Source of the DNA: JACVRW01 sp963734025
Lineage (GTDB): Bacteria; Actinomycetota; Thermoleophilia; Solirubrobacterales; Thermoleophilaceae
Assembly: GCA_963734025.1 (NCBI GenBank)
Contig: CAVTFR010000002.1
Span: forward strand, 124,001 to 188,000
Reading direction: 5' to 3'
Length of the DNA stretch: 64,000 bases
Numbering within the stretch: the first letter of the stretch is position 1; each line of letters opens with the position of its first letter. Below are positions 50,004 through 58,018 of this stretch, in pieces. The notes beneath the pieces were generated by a model that was not told where the DNA came from, did no database searches, and was given only the letters and a program-made list of their open reading frames with translations. The translations under genes and the position numbers were made by a program.

Positions 50004-50009
50004 ATGCTA
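50004..50009 (-). promoter_or_regulatory. -10-like TAGCAT before metG
   Basis: Hexamer 9 nt before ATG 49994. Confidence 0.35.
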
Positions 50010-50051
50010 CCCGTGCGTCGGGAACGGCCTGCGGCTGTCGGCCGGCGGCGT

Positions 50052-51155
50052 TCATCGCCGACCCAGGAGCGGCCGGATCGCGGCGCCGACCCGGGCAGCG
50101 GCGAGCTTGGCTCCCCCGAGGCGGCTGCCTCCGCGGCCATCGCCGCCGACCGCGAGGATCCCGGCCGCCAGGAGCACCCCCGCGCAGGCGAGCGCCCAGC
50201 CGATGTCCGGACCGCCGCCCGAGGGTGACGGAGCGCGGGCGAGCGGGTCCGCGGGACCGCTCGCCGCGGGTGCGGGTGAGCGGGCAATCTCGGCGGGGGC
50301 GCCGCCAAGGGCCGACCGCCCGAGCTCGCGTTCAGCCGCGTTCGCGCTCGCGGTGGTCGGAGAGGGCTGCCGCTGTCCGGCATCCGCGCGGCCCCGTTGC
50401 AGCGCCCGCACGCGGCGGGGCGCCGGCACCGGCGACTGGACGGGACGAGGCGCCGTCATCCGGACACGGGAGGGTTCCCGGCGATCCGCGGGGATCCGCG
50501 GGCGCGCCCGGACCCGCCGCGCCTGCGGCGCCGGCCGCGGCAACGGGAGCCTGCGCGCCCCGGGCGCCGGCCGCCGGGCGCGCAAACGTCCCGGCGACGG
50601 CACTCCGCGTGGGCCTGGTGCGACGACCGGTGCCAGCGGGACGGGCTCGGGAGCCGGCGCCCCCAGGGGCGCTTCGGGCCCGGGCGCCGGCAGCGGAGGC
50701 AGGAACGCGAGCGGATCGCGGTAGGCGTGCCGGCTGCCCGCCTCGCGCACGCCGAAGTGCAGATGCGGCGCGGCCACCGAGCGAACGCCCGACATGCCCA
50801 CGACGCCGAGGCGCTGCCCCGCCGAGACGCGCTCCCCGGCCGCGACCTGGGTCGCCCCCAGGTGCAGGTACGAGGTGTCGAACCCGTCGTCCGTGCGGAC
50901 GCTCACAGTCAGGCCGCTCGAGCCGGCGGTGCCCGCGAAGCGGACCTCGCCGGCCGCGGCAGCGCTGACCGGAGCCCCTACCGCGCCGGCGATGTCGATC
51001 CCGCGGTGCTGGCCGGCGGCGTACGGGTCGTCCCCATTCCTGTAGGGGGTGATCAGCTCGCCCTGTAACGGCCACATCCACGCGCCATGCGCGGGGCCGG
51101 CATGTGCAAGCGAGACCAGGAACAGCGCGGCTGTGACGGGCAGAAGACGGTGCAT
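50052..51155 (-). CDS. secreted M23-family peptidase with C-terminal membrane anchor
   Basis: 367 residues from ATG 51155, with a signal peptide (LLPVTAALFLVSLAHAGPA). The LytM domain (about 30-160) has GQHRGIDIAGAVGAPVSAAA, SGLTVSVRTDDGFDTSYLHL and APHLHFGVREAG, giving the zinc His/Asp and HxH motif. A 150-residue Pro/Ala/Arg linker follows, then a membrane helix (IGWALACAGVLLAAGILAVG). It probably cleaves peptidoglycan cross-links at the surface. TACGGT lies 6 nt before the ATG. Confidence 0.88.
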   Translation of the reverse strand: MHRLLPVTAALFLVSLAHAGPAHGAWMWPLQGELITPYRNGDDPYAAGQHRGIDIAGAVGAPVSAAAAGEVRFAGTAGSSGLTVSVRTDDGFDTSYLHLGATQVAAGERVSAGQRLGVVGMSGVRSVAAPHLHFGVREAGSRHAYRDPLAFLPPLPAPGPEAPLGAPAPEPVPLAPVVAPGPRGVPSPGRLRARRPAPGARRLPLPRPAPQARRVRARPRIPADRREPSRVRMTAPRPVQSPVPAPRRVRALQRGRADAGQRQPSPTTASANAAERELGRSALGGAPAEIARSPAPAASGPADPLARAPSPSGGGPDIGWALACAGVLLAAGILAVGGDGRGGSRLGGAKLAAARVGAAIRPLLGRR

Positions 51156-51161
51156 GGCGGG

Positions 51162-51167
51162 ACCGTA
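51162..51167 (-). promoter_or_regulatory. -10-like TACGGT before the M23 peptidase gene
   Basis: Hexamer 6 nt before ATG 51155. Confidence 0.4.
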
Positions 51168-51361
51168 CGGCCGTCTCCCGAGGCCGGGCGTAGCCCGTCG
51201 CAGACTTATAACTGACTGTTGCACGGGCGTTGCACTCGGGGGGCCGCGCGCCCACAAGCCTGCTTTCAGGGCGCTGTTGCCGTGCTGTCACCGGCCCGCA
51301 ACCGGCGCAGCGCAGCATGGCCCCACGACGTCCGACCGGCACCAATCGACAGGAGGAAGTC

Positions 51362-51997
51362 ATGGGCAAGGCAGTCCCCGAGCAACACCCGGCGGTGGTT
51401 CTCCGCTCTCACTACAACCATCTGCGTGCGCTTCTGATCGCCGCGCTGATCGCCGTCCTCGGCCTCGCCGGGGCGGTGGTGATCGTCGCCAACGACGACG
51501 ACACGATCGTCAGCACGAGCACACCGGCCCTCGAGAACGGCGCGAGCGGTTCGCAGACGGCCCCGCTCCCCCAGCGCAGGCTGGACGGCGCGGTCGACAC
51601 GGCCCCGGCGCCGCGCTATGACGGCGGCCCCAACGAGGGCAGCGCCGACATCGCTCCCGGCGTGAACCTGCCGGCGCGGCCGAACCAGGCGCAGGCGTTC
51701 CCCGGCCAGTCCCAGCAGGCCGAAGCCGGCGTGAGTCGCCACGACATTCGCATGGACCTGCGACGGCTGCGGGCCGGCGGTGTCACGAGCCAGGGCAGCG
51801 CCGACGTGACGATGTCGCCGCCGCTCGGCAGCTCCGCGGTGCAGACGCAGAGCCCCCGCTACGACGGCGGCCCCAACGAAGGCAGCGCCGACGTGACGAC
51901 CGCCAAGCCGGGCGTGTACCCGCAGACCGGCAGCCCCCGCTACGACGGCGGCCCGAACGAGGGCAGCGCCGACGTGACGACCGGCTCCGGCGGCTAG
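51362..51997 (+). CDS. membrane-anchored protein with RYDGGPNEGSAD repeats
   Basis: 211 residues with a strong GGAGGAAG ribosome site. One N-terminal membrane helix (LRALLIAALIAVLGLAGAVV, residues 21-40) is followed by a disordered tail with three near-identical motifs RYDGGPNEGSAD(I/V) at residues 85-96, 166-177 and 193-204, plus a partial one (GSADVT at 145). Pro/Gln/Ser linkers separate them. The DNA repeats are nearly exact. I know the YDGGPxEG motif only from uncharacterised actinobacterial proteins; a binding or surface role is a guess. Confidence 0.75.
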   Translation: MGKAVPEQHPAVVLRSHYNHLRALLIAALIAVLGLAGAVVIVANDDDTIVSTSTPALENGASGSQTAPLPQRRLDGAVDTAPAPRYDGGPNEGSADIAPGVNLPARPNQAQAFPGQSQQAEAGVSRHDIRMDLRRLRAGGVTSQGSADVTMSPPLGSSAVQTQSPRYDGGPNEGSADVTTAKPGVYPQTGSPRYDGGPNEGSADVTTGSGG

Positions 51998-52070
51998 GCG
52001 TCGGTGATACCCCAGACCGACGGCTTCCGCAACCAGCCGTAGCCCGAGTCGCAGCACCCCCGCGGACACA

Positions 52071-52096
52071 ACGGGCCCTCCACACGGAGGGCCCGT
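52071..52096 (+). terminator. strong hairpin after the repeat-protein gene
   Basis: ACGGGCCCTCC pairs perfectly with GGAGGGCCCGT around ACAC (11 bp). CCGCGTTCC follows, with no long T-run. Confidence 0.65.
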
Positions 52097-52139
52097 CCGC
52101 GTTCCGAGACGATTTGGTTCGATCTGCAGGACGAGGCAA

Positions 52140-53096
52140 GTGCAACCGCTTCATCCCGAAATCGAGCCGTATGACCGCGGCCGCTTGGATGTGGGCGACG
52201 GCCAGCACATCTATTGGGAGGCCTGCGGTGAGCCCGGCGGCAAGCCGGCCGTCGTGCTCCACGGGGGGCCGGGATCGGGCTGCACTCCCTGGTGGCGTCG
52301 CCTCTTCGATCCCGCGCTCTACCGAGTCGTGCTCTGCGACCAGCGCGGCTGCGGAAGAAGCAGTCCGAGCGCGGCCGAGCCCGCCACCGATCTCACCACC
52401 AACCCCACCTGGCATCTGGTCGCCGACATCGAGGCGCTCCGTCGCCACCTGGAGATCGAGCGCTGGCTCGTGTTGGGCGGCTCCTGGGGGTCGACCTTGG
52501 GCCTGGCGTACGCACAGAGGCACCCCGGCCGCGTCAGCGAGATGATCCTCTTCTCGGTGGTGACCACCTCTCACCGAGAAGTCGAGTGGGTGACACGCGG
52601 CGTCGGCCGCTTCTTCCCCGAGGCCTGGCGGCGTTTCAGGGACGGCGTGCCCGAGCTCGAACGCGACGGCAACCTCGCCGAGGCATACAGCAGGCTCCTG
52701 AACGGTCCGGACACCCTGGTCCGCGAAGAGGCTGCGCGAGCCTGGTGCGAGTGGGAGGACGAACACGTGAGGACAGAGCCCGGTCGCTCGCCCGACCCTC
52801 GATACGAGGACCCCGTCTTCCGGCTCTGCTTCGCGCGTCTCGTGAGCCACTACTGGCGACATGCGGCGTGGCTCGCGCAGGGCGAGCTGCTCGCCGGCGT
52901 GCGCACGCTGGTGAACATCCCGGCGGTTCTCCTCCATGGCCGGCTCGATCTGAGCGCGCCGCTGGACGTGCCGTGGGCGCTCAGCCGAGCGTGGAAGGCA
53001 AGCGACCTCCTGGTGCTCGACGACGCGGGACACGGCGGAGGCGGGCAGATGACAGCGGCGCTGGTCGCCGCCACGGATCGCTTCGGGCGATCCTGA
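52140..53096 (+). CDS. pip: prolyl aminopeptidase
   Basis: 318 residues from GTG. VVLHGGPGSGCTPWWRRLFD (oxyanion HGGPG), VLCDQRGCGRSSPSA, LVLGGSWGSTLGLAYAQRHP (nucleophile Ser in GGSWGS), GRLDLSAPLD (Asp) and LDDAGHGGG (His) follow the S33 family closely. It removes N-terminal proline from peptides in the cytoplasm. The substrate-binding Glu pair was not checked in detail. Confidence 0.92.
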   Translation: MQPLHPEIEPYDRGRLDVGDGQHIYWEACGEPGGKPAVVLHGGPGSGCTPWWRRLFDPALYRVVLCDQRGCGRSSPSAAEPATDLTTNPTWHLVADIEALRRHLEIERWLVLGGSWGSTLGLAYAQRHPGRVSEMILFSVVTTSHREVEWVTRGVGRFFPEAWRRFRDGVPELERDGNLAEAYSRLLNGPDTLVREEAARAWCEWEDEHVRTEPGRSPDPRYEDPVFRLCFARLVSHYWRHAAWLAQGELLAGVRTLVNIPAVLLHGRLDLSAPLDVPWALSRAWKASDLLVLDDAGHGGGGQMTAALVAATDRFGRS

Positions 53097-53102
53097 CCTG
53101 CG

Positions 53103-53921
53103 TCAATCCCCCGACGTCAATGCCCGGTACAGCGAATTGGCGCTTGCGCCGGTCAGCTCGGCGACCACCGTGGCGGCCTTGCGCGGATGTGCGCCGGCGT
53201 CCACGAGCCGGCGCAGCGCGTCGACCCCGGCCGGCTCGGGCGCGCCCGCGTCGCCCACCGCCGGCGGGCCGAGCACCAGGACGACCTCTCCCTTGGGAGG
53301 GGCCTCGGCGTAGCGCGCCGCCAGCTCCGCCGCGTTCCCGCGCACGATCTCCTCATGCGCCTTCGTCAGCTCCCGGCACACCGCGACCTCGCGGTCCGGA
53401 TCGAGCTCGGCCAGCAGCGTGAGCGTGGCCGGGACGCGGCGCGGGGACTCGAAGGCGACGAGCGTCCCGCCCGGCTCCGAGAGCACCCGCCGCAGCTCGC
53501 CCTTCTTGCGTGGCAGGAAGCCATGGAAGTGCCACTCGTCGGCCGGCAGGCCTGAGGCGACGAGCGCGGTGATCGCCGCCGACGGGCCCGGGAGCACCTC
53601 GACCGGCAGGCCCGCCGCCACGCAGGCGCGGACGAGCAGGTAGCCCGGGTCCGAGACGAGCGGCATCCCGGCGTCCGACACGAGCGCCACGACCGCCCCC
53701 TCGCGCATGCGTCGGACGAGCTCGGCGGCGCGCGCCTGCTCGTTGTGCTCGTGGTAGGACACGAGCCTGGCCTTGACGCCGTAGCGGTCGAGCAAGATGC
53801 GTGTCCGGCGCGTGTCCTCGCACGCGACGACGTCCGCGTCGCGCAGCGCGGAGAGGACGCGCAGCGTCACGTCCTCGAGGTTGCCGATCGGTGTCGGGCA
53901 GACGACGAGCCGCCCGCTCAT
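53103..53921 (-). CDS. rsmI: 16S rRNA 2'-O-ribose methyltransferase RsmI
   Basis: 272 residues. VVCPTPIGNLEDVTLRVLSA, EDTRRTRILLDRYGVKARLV, SYHEHNE, VALVSDAGMPLVSDPGYLLV and GLPADEWHFHGFLPRKKGEL are RsmI landmarks, with the small C-terminal helical domain at the end. It methylates C1402 of 16S rRNA. The ATG overlaps the ROK kinase stop (ATGA). Confidence 0.95.
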   Translation of the reverse strand: MSGRLVVCPTPIGNLEDVTLRVLSALRDADVVACEDTRRTRILLDRYGVKARLVSYHEHNEQARAAELVRRMREGAVVALVSDAGMPLVSDPGYLLVRACVAAGLPVEVLPGPSAAITALVASGLPADEWHFHGFLPRKKGELRRVLSEPGGTLVAFESPRRVPATLTLLAELDPDREVAVCRELTKAHEEIVRGNAAELAARYAEAPPKGEVVLVLGPPAVGDAGAPEPAGVDALRRLVDAGAHPRKAATVVAELTGASANSLYRALTSGD

Positions 53922-54883
53922 GCCGTCACCGCGAGGAGCTCGTCGAAGGCGAGCAGCGCCGCGCCCATCATCCCGGCCTCGTCGCCGAAGTGCGCGGCGC
54001 GGATCTTCACGTTGGCCCGCACCGGTGGCATCGCCCGCTCCGCGACGAGGGCGCGCGCCGGCTCGAGCAGCAGGTCGCCCGCTCTGACCGCCCCGCCGCC
54101 GATCACGATGACCTCGGGGTTGAAGATGTTGATCACGCCGACGAGCCCGTAGCCGAGCCGCGTGCCGATCTCGGCCAGCACGGCGCGCGCCGCGGGGTCG
54201 CCGCTGTGTGCGAGCTCCGTGACGATGCCGCCCGTGATCTCCCGCCCGGCGAGCAGGCGCTTGCCGAGCGCCGAGTCGGGGCGCTCCTCCGCGACGCGGA
54301 GCCCCTCGCGCCCGATCGCGTTGCCGGAGACGAGCGTCTCGAAGCAGCCGCGCCCCGGGCACGCGCTCGGGCATTCGGCGCCGTGGATGTCGAGCACCGA
54401 GTGCCCGATCTCGGCGCCGAGCCCGGTCGCCCCCCTGTACACGCGCCCGTCGAGATAGAGGCCGGTGCCGATCCCCGTGCCAAGCGAGATCATCACGACG
54501 TGGCGAGCGCCCACACCCGCGCCGGCGCGGCACTCGGCCAGCACGGAGGCGTTGCCGTCGTTGTCCACCACCACGGGCAGCCCCAGCCGCTCGCTCATCA
54601 GGTCGCGGAACCGGACGCCCTGCAATGGCAGGTGGTTGCACCAGCGCGCAACGCCCGTCTCCCATTCGACGAGCGCCGGGATCCCGAAGCCGACCGCCTC
54701 GACGTCCGGAGCCGCAGCGCGCACCTCCTCGACCGAGTCGAGAAATATGTCGAGCGTCTCCTGCCGGTCTGCCCCGCGCCACACGCGGTGGACGCGGTGA
54801 TGCACCACCAGCTCCTCGTCGACGACCCCGCCGAGCAGCTTGGTTCCGCCGGCGTCGATCCCGATTACCCGCCTCGGTGGCAT
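53918..54883 (-). CDS. ROK-family sugar kinase (glucokinase-like)
   Basis: 321 residues. GIDAGGTKLLGGVV is the ATP loop, VVDNDGNASVLAECRAGAGV has the catalytic Asp, and ISLGTGIGTGLYLDGRV follows. The zinc site HGAECPSACPGRGCFETLVS carries the His and three Cys of ROK proteins, with GGGAVRAG near the end. Glucose or another hexose is the likely substrate; no HTH is present, so it is a kinase rather than a NagC-type repressor. Confidence 0.92.
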   Translation of the reverse strand: MPPRRVIGIDAGGTKLLGGVVDEELVVHHRVHRVWRGADRQETLDIFLDSVEEVRAAAPDVEAVGFGIPALVEWETGVARWCNHLPLQGVRFRDLMSERLGLPVVVDNDGNASVLAECRAGAGVGARHVVMISLGTGIGTGLYLDGRVYRGATGLGAEIGHSVLDIHGAECPSACPGRGCFETLVSGNAIGREGLRVAEERPDSALGKRLLAGREITGGIVTELAHSGDPAARAVLAEIGTRLGYGLVGVINIFNPEVIVIGGGAVRAGDLLLEPARALVAERAMPPVRANVKIRAAHFGDEAGMMGAALLAFDELLAVTA

Positions 54884-54893
54884 GGCGGGTAGA

Positions 54894-54899
54894 TATACA
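54894..54899 (+). promoter_or_regulatory. -10-like TATACA before the LCP gene
   Basis: Hexamer 7 nt before GTG 54907; the GAGGGGG between them could also be a ribosome site. Confidence 0.4.
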
Positions 54900-54906
54900 G
54901 AGGGGG

Positions 54907-55983
54907 GTGACCGAACCGACCCCCGGCCCTCCGGACCCCCCGGAGTACAACGTCTATCGCGCGCGCAAGCGGCCGCTCGCGCGCGGCGGCGATCTCGACG
55001 CGCTGCGCCGGCGGTTGTCCCGCAGCCGCGGCGACGAGCCCCCGCGGGCTCCCCGCGAGAAGCGCCCGATCACGCCTGGCCGCGTGCTCAAGTGGGTGGC
55101 GTTGGCGATCGCCGGCTGGTTCGCACTGTCACTCGTTCTCTTCCTGATCAGCGCCGCGACCGAAGAGGGCGTCTCACCCGCGGCGGAGCGGGCGCTGTCG
55201 TCAAGCGGGAACCTGCTCACCGGCAGCACGATCCTCGTCCTGGGCTCCGATCAGCGCACCGGCGAGTCGATCGACGAGAGCGACCAAGGGCCCGGGCGCT
55301 CGGACACGATCATGCTCGTGCACGCCTCGCTCGGCAGCGTGCGCAAGCTCTCGATCCCGCGTGACGTCGAGGTCGACGTCCCGGGCCACGGCATCAACAA
55401 GATCAACGCCGCCTTCGCGCTCGGCGGCTCCGCGCTGACGATCGAGACGGTCGAGGCGTTCCTCGGCAACGGGCTCGAGATCAACCATCTCGTCGAGGTC
55501 GACTTCGAGGACTTCCCGGAGTTCATCAACTCGCTCGGCGGGATCACGGTCGAGTCGAAGTCGCGCATCTGCTCGCCCCCCTTCGACAACTTCTGGAAGG
55601 GCCTTCGCTTCAAGAAGGGCGAGAACGAGCTGGACGGCCGGCGCGCGCTGGGCTTCGCCCGTGTGCGCAAGAACTCGTGCGCCCCGGCTGAGGACGACCG
55701 CGACCGCGCCGCCCGCCAGCAGGAGGTGCTGCGCGCGATCGGCGCGCAGATCAAGTCGCCGAGCACGTTCTTCCGTCTCCCCTGGGTGAGCTGGACGGCG
55801 CCCAAGACGCTCCGGACCGACATGGGCGGCTTCCAGCTGATGGCCCTGTTCGCCGACATGGCGACCGGCAACTCGAGCGACACCGAGGTGCTCGAGGCCA
55901 CCTGCTGCAACAACGGCACCAACCTCTTCGTGAGCGACGGGTCCAAGCAGGACGCCGTCCGCAAGCTGCTCGAGGGCGACTAA
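54907..55983 (+). CDS. LytR-CpsA-Psr family protein
   Basis: 358 residues from GTG. A basic cytoplasmic N-terminus leads to one membrane helix (VLKWVALAIAGWFALSLVLF), then the LCP domain: ILVLGSDQRTGESIDESDQG, RSDTIMLVHASLGSVRKLSI, PRDVEVDVPGHGINKINAAF, DFEDFPEFINSLGGITV and RRALGFARVRKN. The Asp and Arg residues for pyrophosphate-lipid binding are kept. LCP enzymes attach glycopolymers to peptidoglycan. Confidence 0.93.
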   Translation: MTEPTPGPPDPPEYNVYRARKRPLARGGDLDALRRRLSRSRGDEPPRAPREKRPITPGRVLKWVALAIAGWFALSLVLFLISAATEEGVSPAAERALSSSGNLLTGSTILVLGSDQRTGESIDESDQGPGRSDTIMLVHASLGSVRKLSIPRDVEVDVPGHGINKINAAFALGGSALTIETVEAFLGNGLEINHLVEVDFEDFPEFINSLGGITVESKSRICSPPFDNFWKGLRFKKGENELDGRRALGFARVRKNSCAPAEDDRDRAARQQEVLRAIGAQIKSPSTFFRLPWVSWTAPKTLRTDMGGFQLMALFADMATGNSSDTEVLEATCCNNGTNLFVSDGSKQDAVRKLLEGD

Positions 55984-55987
55984 GCCG

Positions 55988-56296
55988 CTAGTCCGAGCTC
56001 GACGAGGAGCCGGACGAGCTCGAGCCCGACTCCTTCTTCGACGACTCGGTCTTCGAGGACGAGGACGAGTCGTTGGACGACGAGCCGCCCTCCCCGGTCG
56101 CCGAGCTGGCACCGGGCTTCTTCTTGCCGTAGTCGGTGTTGTAGAAGCCCGATCCCTTGAAATGCACCGCCACTGGGTGGAAGACGCGCTGTACGGGCGC
56201 CTCGCAGGTGGAGCAGCTCGTGAGCGGGTCGTCCGCCATACGCTGCATGACCTCGAACGTGTGGCCTCGCTCACAGCGGTACTCGTAGATCGGCAT
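55988..56296 (-). CDS. FmdB-family zinc-ribbon protein
   Basis: 102 residues. MPIYEYRCERGHTFEVMQRM and TSCSTCEAPVQRVFHPVAVH give the Cys-rich zinc ribbon with the FmdB FKGSGFYNTDY end, followed by a Ser/Lys/Glu low-complexity tail. Function is unknown; a regulatory role was proposed for FmdB. TATACT lies 9 nt before the ATG, so a leaderless mRNA is likely. Confidence 0.88.
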   Translation of the reverse strand: MPIYEYRCERGHTFEVMQRMADDPLTSCSTCEAPVQRVFHPVAVHFKGSGFYNTDYGKKKPGASSATGEGGSSSNDSSSSSKTESSKKESGSSSSGSSSSSD

Positions 56297-56652
56297 GGCA
56301 CTCTCAGTATAGGAGCGCCGACGGTCCATCCCTGGCCACGACGGGCGCACGAACCGCATAGCTATGCGGAATCCGGGCCGGTCGATCGACGCCGATGGAC
56401 GCTCGAGGCGCGGCTCATGTTCCCTCTGAGTTCCCCGCCGGGCACGCGCCGCGACCCTGCTGGCACCCGCCTCCCCCTCGCAGGAAACCTCTGGATCTGT
56501 CCGTCTGAGTGCCCGCCGCACCGTTTTCTCGCGCGCCAGACGGCGTTGGTCTGACCGCGTGCGCCATCGGTTGTATCCGGTCGGCAAGAGCGCGGGCGGC
56601 GCCGCGCGCCGTGTCGGGCACGCCGCGGCGGCGTCGTAGGCCACGACCGTGA
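56297..56652. other. intergenic with a 16-bp palindrome
   Basis: 356 nt between the FmdB-type gene and the 3' end of the methyltransferase gene, both on the minus strand. It contains the FmdB promoter and a perfect palindrome CCGCATAGCTATGCGG at 56354-56369, a possible operator. No gene recognised. Confidence 0.4.
56306..56311 (-). promoter_or_regulatory. -10-like TATACT before the FmdB gene
   Basis: Good -10 match 9 nt before ATG 56296. Confidence 0.5.
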
Positions 56653-57330
56653 TCACGAGGCGCGAACGATGAACACCTGTTGGTAAGTGCGAGGATCCTT
56701 CTCGGCGATGACCTGGAGACCGTGGGACCCCAGGCGCGTTTGGAGGTCGTCGCGGTCGCGTCTCGTCCGGCGAATGCTCCGCCGCCAAGCGCGAGGGAGC
56801 ATTGGATCCGGAAGCGCCCGGCGGACCCGATACGCGAGCGTCCGAGGGCGGGCGTCGAAGTGAAGGTATCCGACCCCGGTGGGTCCCAGCGAGCGAGCGA
56901 TCCGGGGGAGGTAGGCATCGATCAGACCGAGATCCTCGATGTGCTGGAAGACCTGCACCGAATAGAGAAGGTCGACCGCCCCTACCTCCCATGGCTGCAG
57001 GGCGTGCGCTGTCTGAACGTTTGTGATGCCGAAGCGCTCGCAGTTTTCCGACAAACGACGCAACATGCTCGGCGCGATGTCCACGGCCGTGAGTGAGTCG
57101 AAGTGCTTGGACATGGGGATCGCGAGGCGTCCCGTGCCGCAACCCAGCTCGAGGGCGGCTTTGCGACCGCTCAGGAAGGGCCCGACGTCGTCCAAGACCT
57201 TGGTGACCAGGCGTTCGCCGTGCAGGAAGAAAGGCTCGGCGGTGTCGCCCGCGCCGACACTGGGGGTGTAGACATAGTAGTCGGGATCCTCGGAGGCGAA
57301 CCGCTCCCACTTGTCGTGTTCATGGGCCAT
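56653..57330 (-). CDS. class I SAM-dependent methyltransferase
   Basis: 225 residues from ATG 57330 with AGGAGAG upstream. AALELGCGTGRLAIPMSKHF is motif I, AVDIAPSMLRRL motif II, and VDLLYSVQVFQHIEDLGLID follows; the C-terminus is Arg-rich. Acceptor unknown. The region is slightly less GC-rich than its neighbours, and the gene stands alone between two non-coding stretches, so recent acquisition is possible. Confidence 0.82.
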   Translation of the reverse strand: MAHEHDKWERFASEDPDYYVYTPSVGAGDTAEPFFLHGERLVTKVLDDVGPFLSGRKAALELGCGTGRLAIPMSKHFDSLTAVDIAPSMLRRLSENCERFGITNVQTAHALQPWEVGAVDLLYSVQVFQHIEDLGLIDAYLPRIARSLGPTGVGYLHFDARPRTLAYRVRRALPDPMLPRAWRRSIRRTRRDRDDLQTRLGSHGLQVIAEKDPRTYQQVFIVRAS

Positions 57331-57762
57331 CGTGGCTCTCCTGACCGTCGGCTCCGGTCGACAGGGTACGCCACCGGCTACTCGACTATGGAGCGCAACC
57401 GACGTCGTCCGGTCAACCGACGGTCTCCAGCGGCGGTCGTCGCGCCGTCGCGGTCGTGGGACTACCACATCAAGCACGGCTACTTACGCCGCTCAGTCCC
57501 AGCCCCAGGTGGTCCCCACGGGTCGCCCTCGGCGTTGGAGAGCATCATCTCCGGGAAGCCGGGGAGTTCCGCCTGACGTTCGCGCCGGCACCCGAGAGGG
57601 GATTGAAAACCCTCGCTTTTGCGGCGGTTTCTCGAGCGGGGGGCACTCTCACTAGGGGACTGCCGATTTCAGCCCTGCTAGCTTGAACCGCACGCTGCGC
57701 GACTGGCCCCGCGTGAGCGATGACGCCGCCCGCGCGGCCCATAACCGAGATTCGAGAAGCCC
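57331..57762. other. intergenic with one hairpin
   Basis: 432 nt. It holds the methyltransferase ribosome site at the left and the hairpin at 57607-57630. I found no tRNA and no convincing gene. Confidence 0.35.
57607..57630. terminator. hairpin, possible terminator
   Basis: AAACCCTCGC pairs with GCGGCGGTTT (one mismatch, one G-U) around TTTT. A TTTT follows on the minus strand (GGGTTTTCA), so a minus-strand terminator is slightly favoured. Confidence 0.4.
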
Positions 57763-57936
57763 ATGAACGAGAACAACCCCACCCGGCTGCGGCTGGTCGC
57801 GATGTCCCTGACCCTGGAGGAGGCCGCGCTGATCCTGCATTGGGGGAGCGCTGCCAAGGACGTGAGCGGCGACCAGTGGCGAGCCGAGGAGCAAGCCCTC
57901 CTGAACAGGCTCCGTAAGTCCAGCGCCTCGGCCTGA
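57763..57936 (+). CDS. small hypothetical protein, 57 residues
   Basis: ATG AAC GAG start, then RLRLVAMSLTLEEAALILHW and SGDQWRAEEQALLNRLRKSS. A mixed amphipathic helical sequence with normal codon use for this genome. No family recognised. It sits alone upstream of glyS; a chance frame cannot be excluded. Confidence 0.45.
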   Translation: MNENNPTRLRLVAMSLTLEEAALILHWGSAAKDVSGDQWRAEEQALLNRLRKSSASA

Positions 57937-58005
57937 GTCGGGCCGGCTCAGGCACCGCCACCACCCTACCCCTGGCCGGAAGGGGAGGCCGTTCGCCGCT
58001 CCGGG

Positions 58006-58011
58006 TAGGGT
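58006..58011 (+). promoter_or_regulatory. -10-like TAGGGT before glyS
   Basis: Hexamer 7 nt before GTG 58019; it decides that start. Confidence 0.4.
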
Positions 58012-58018
58012 GGCGGCC

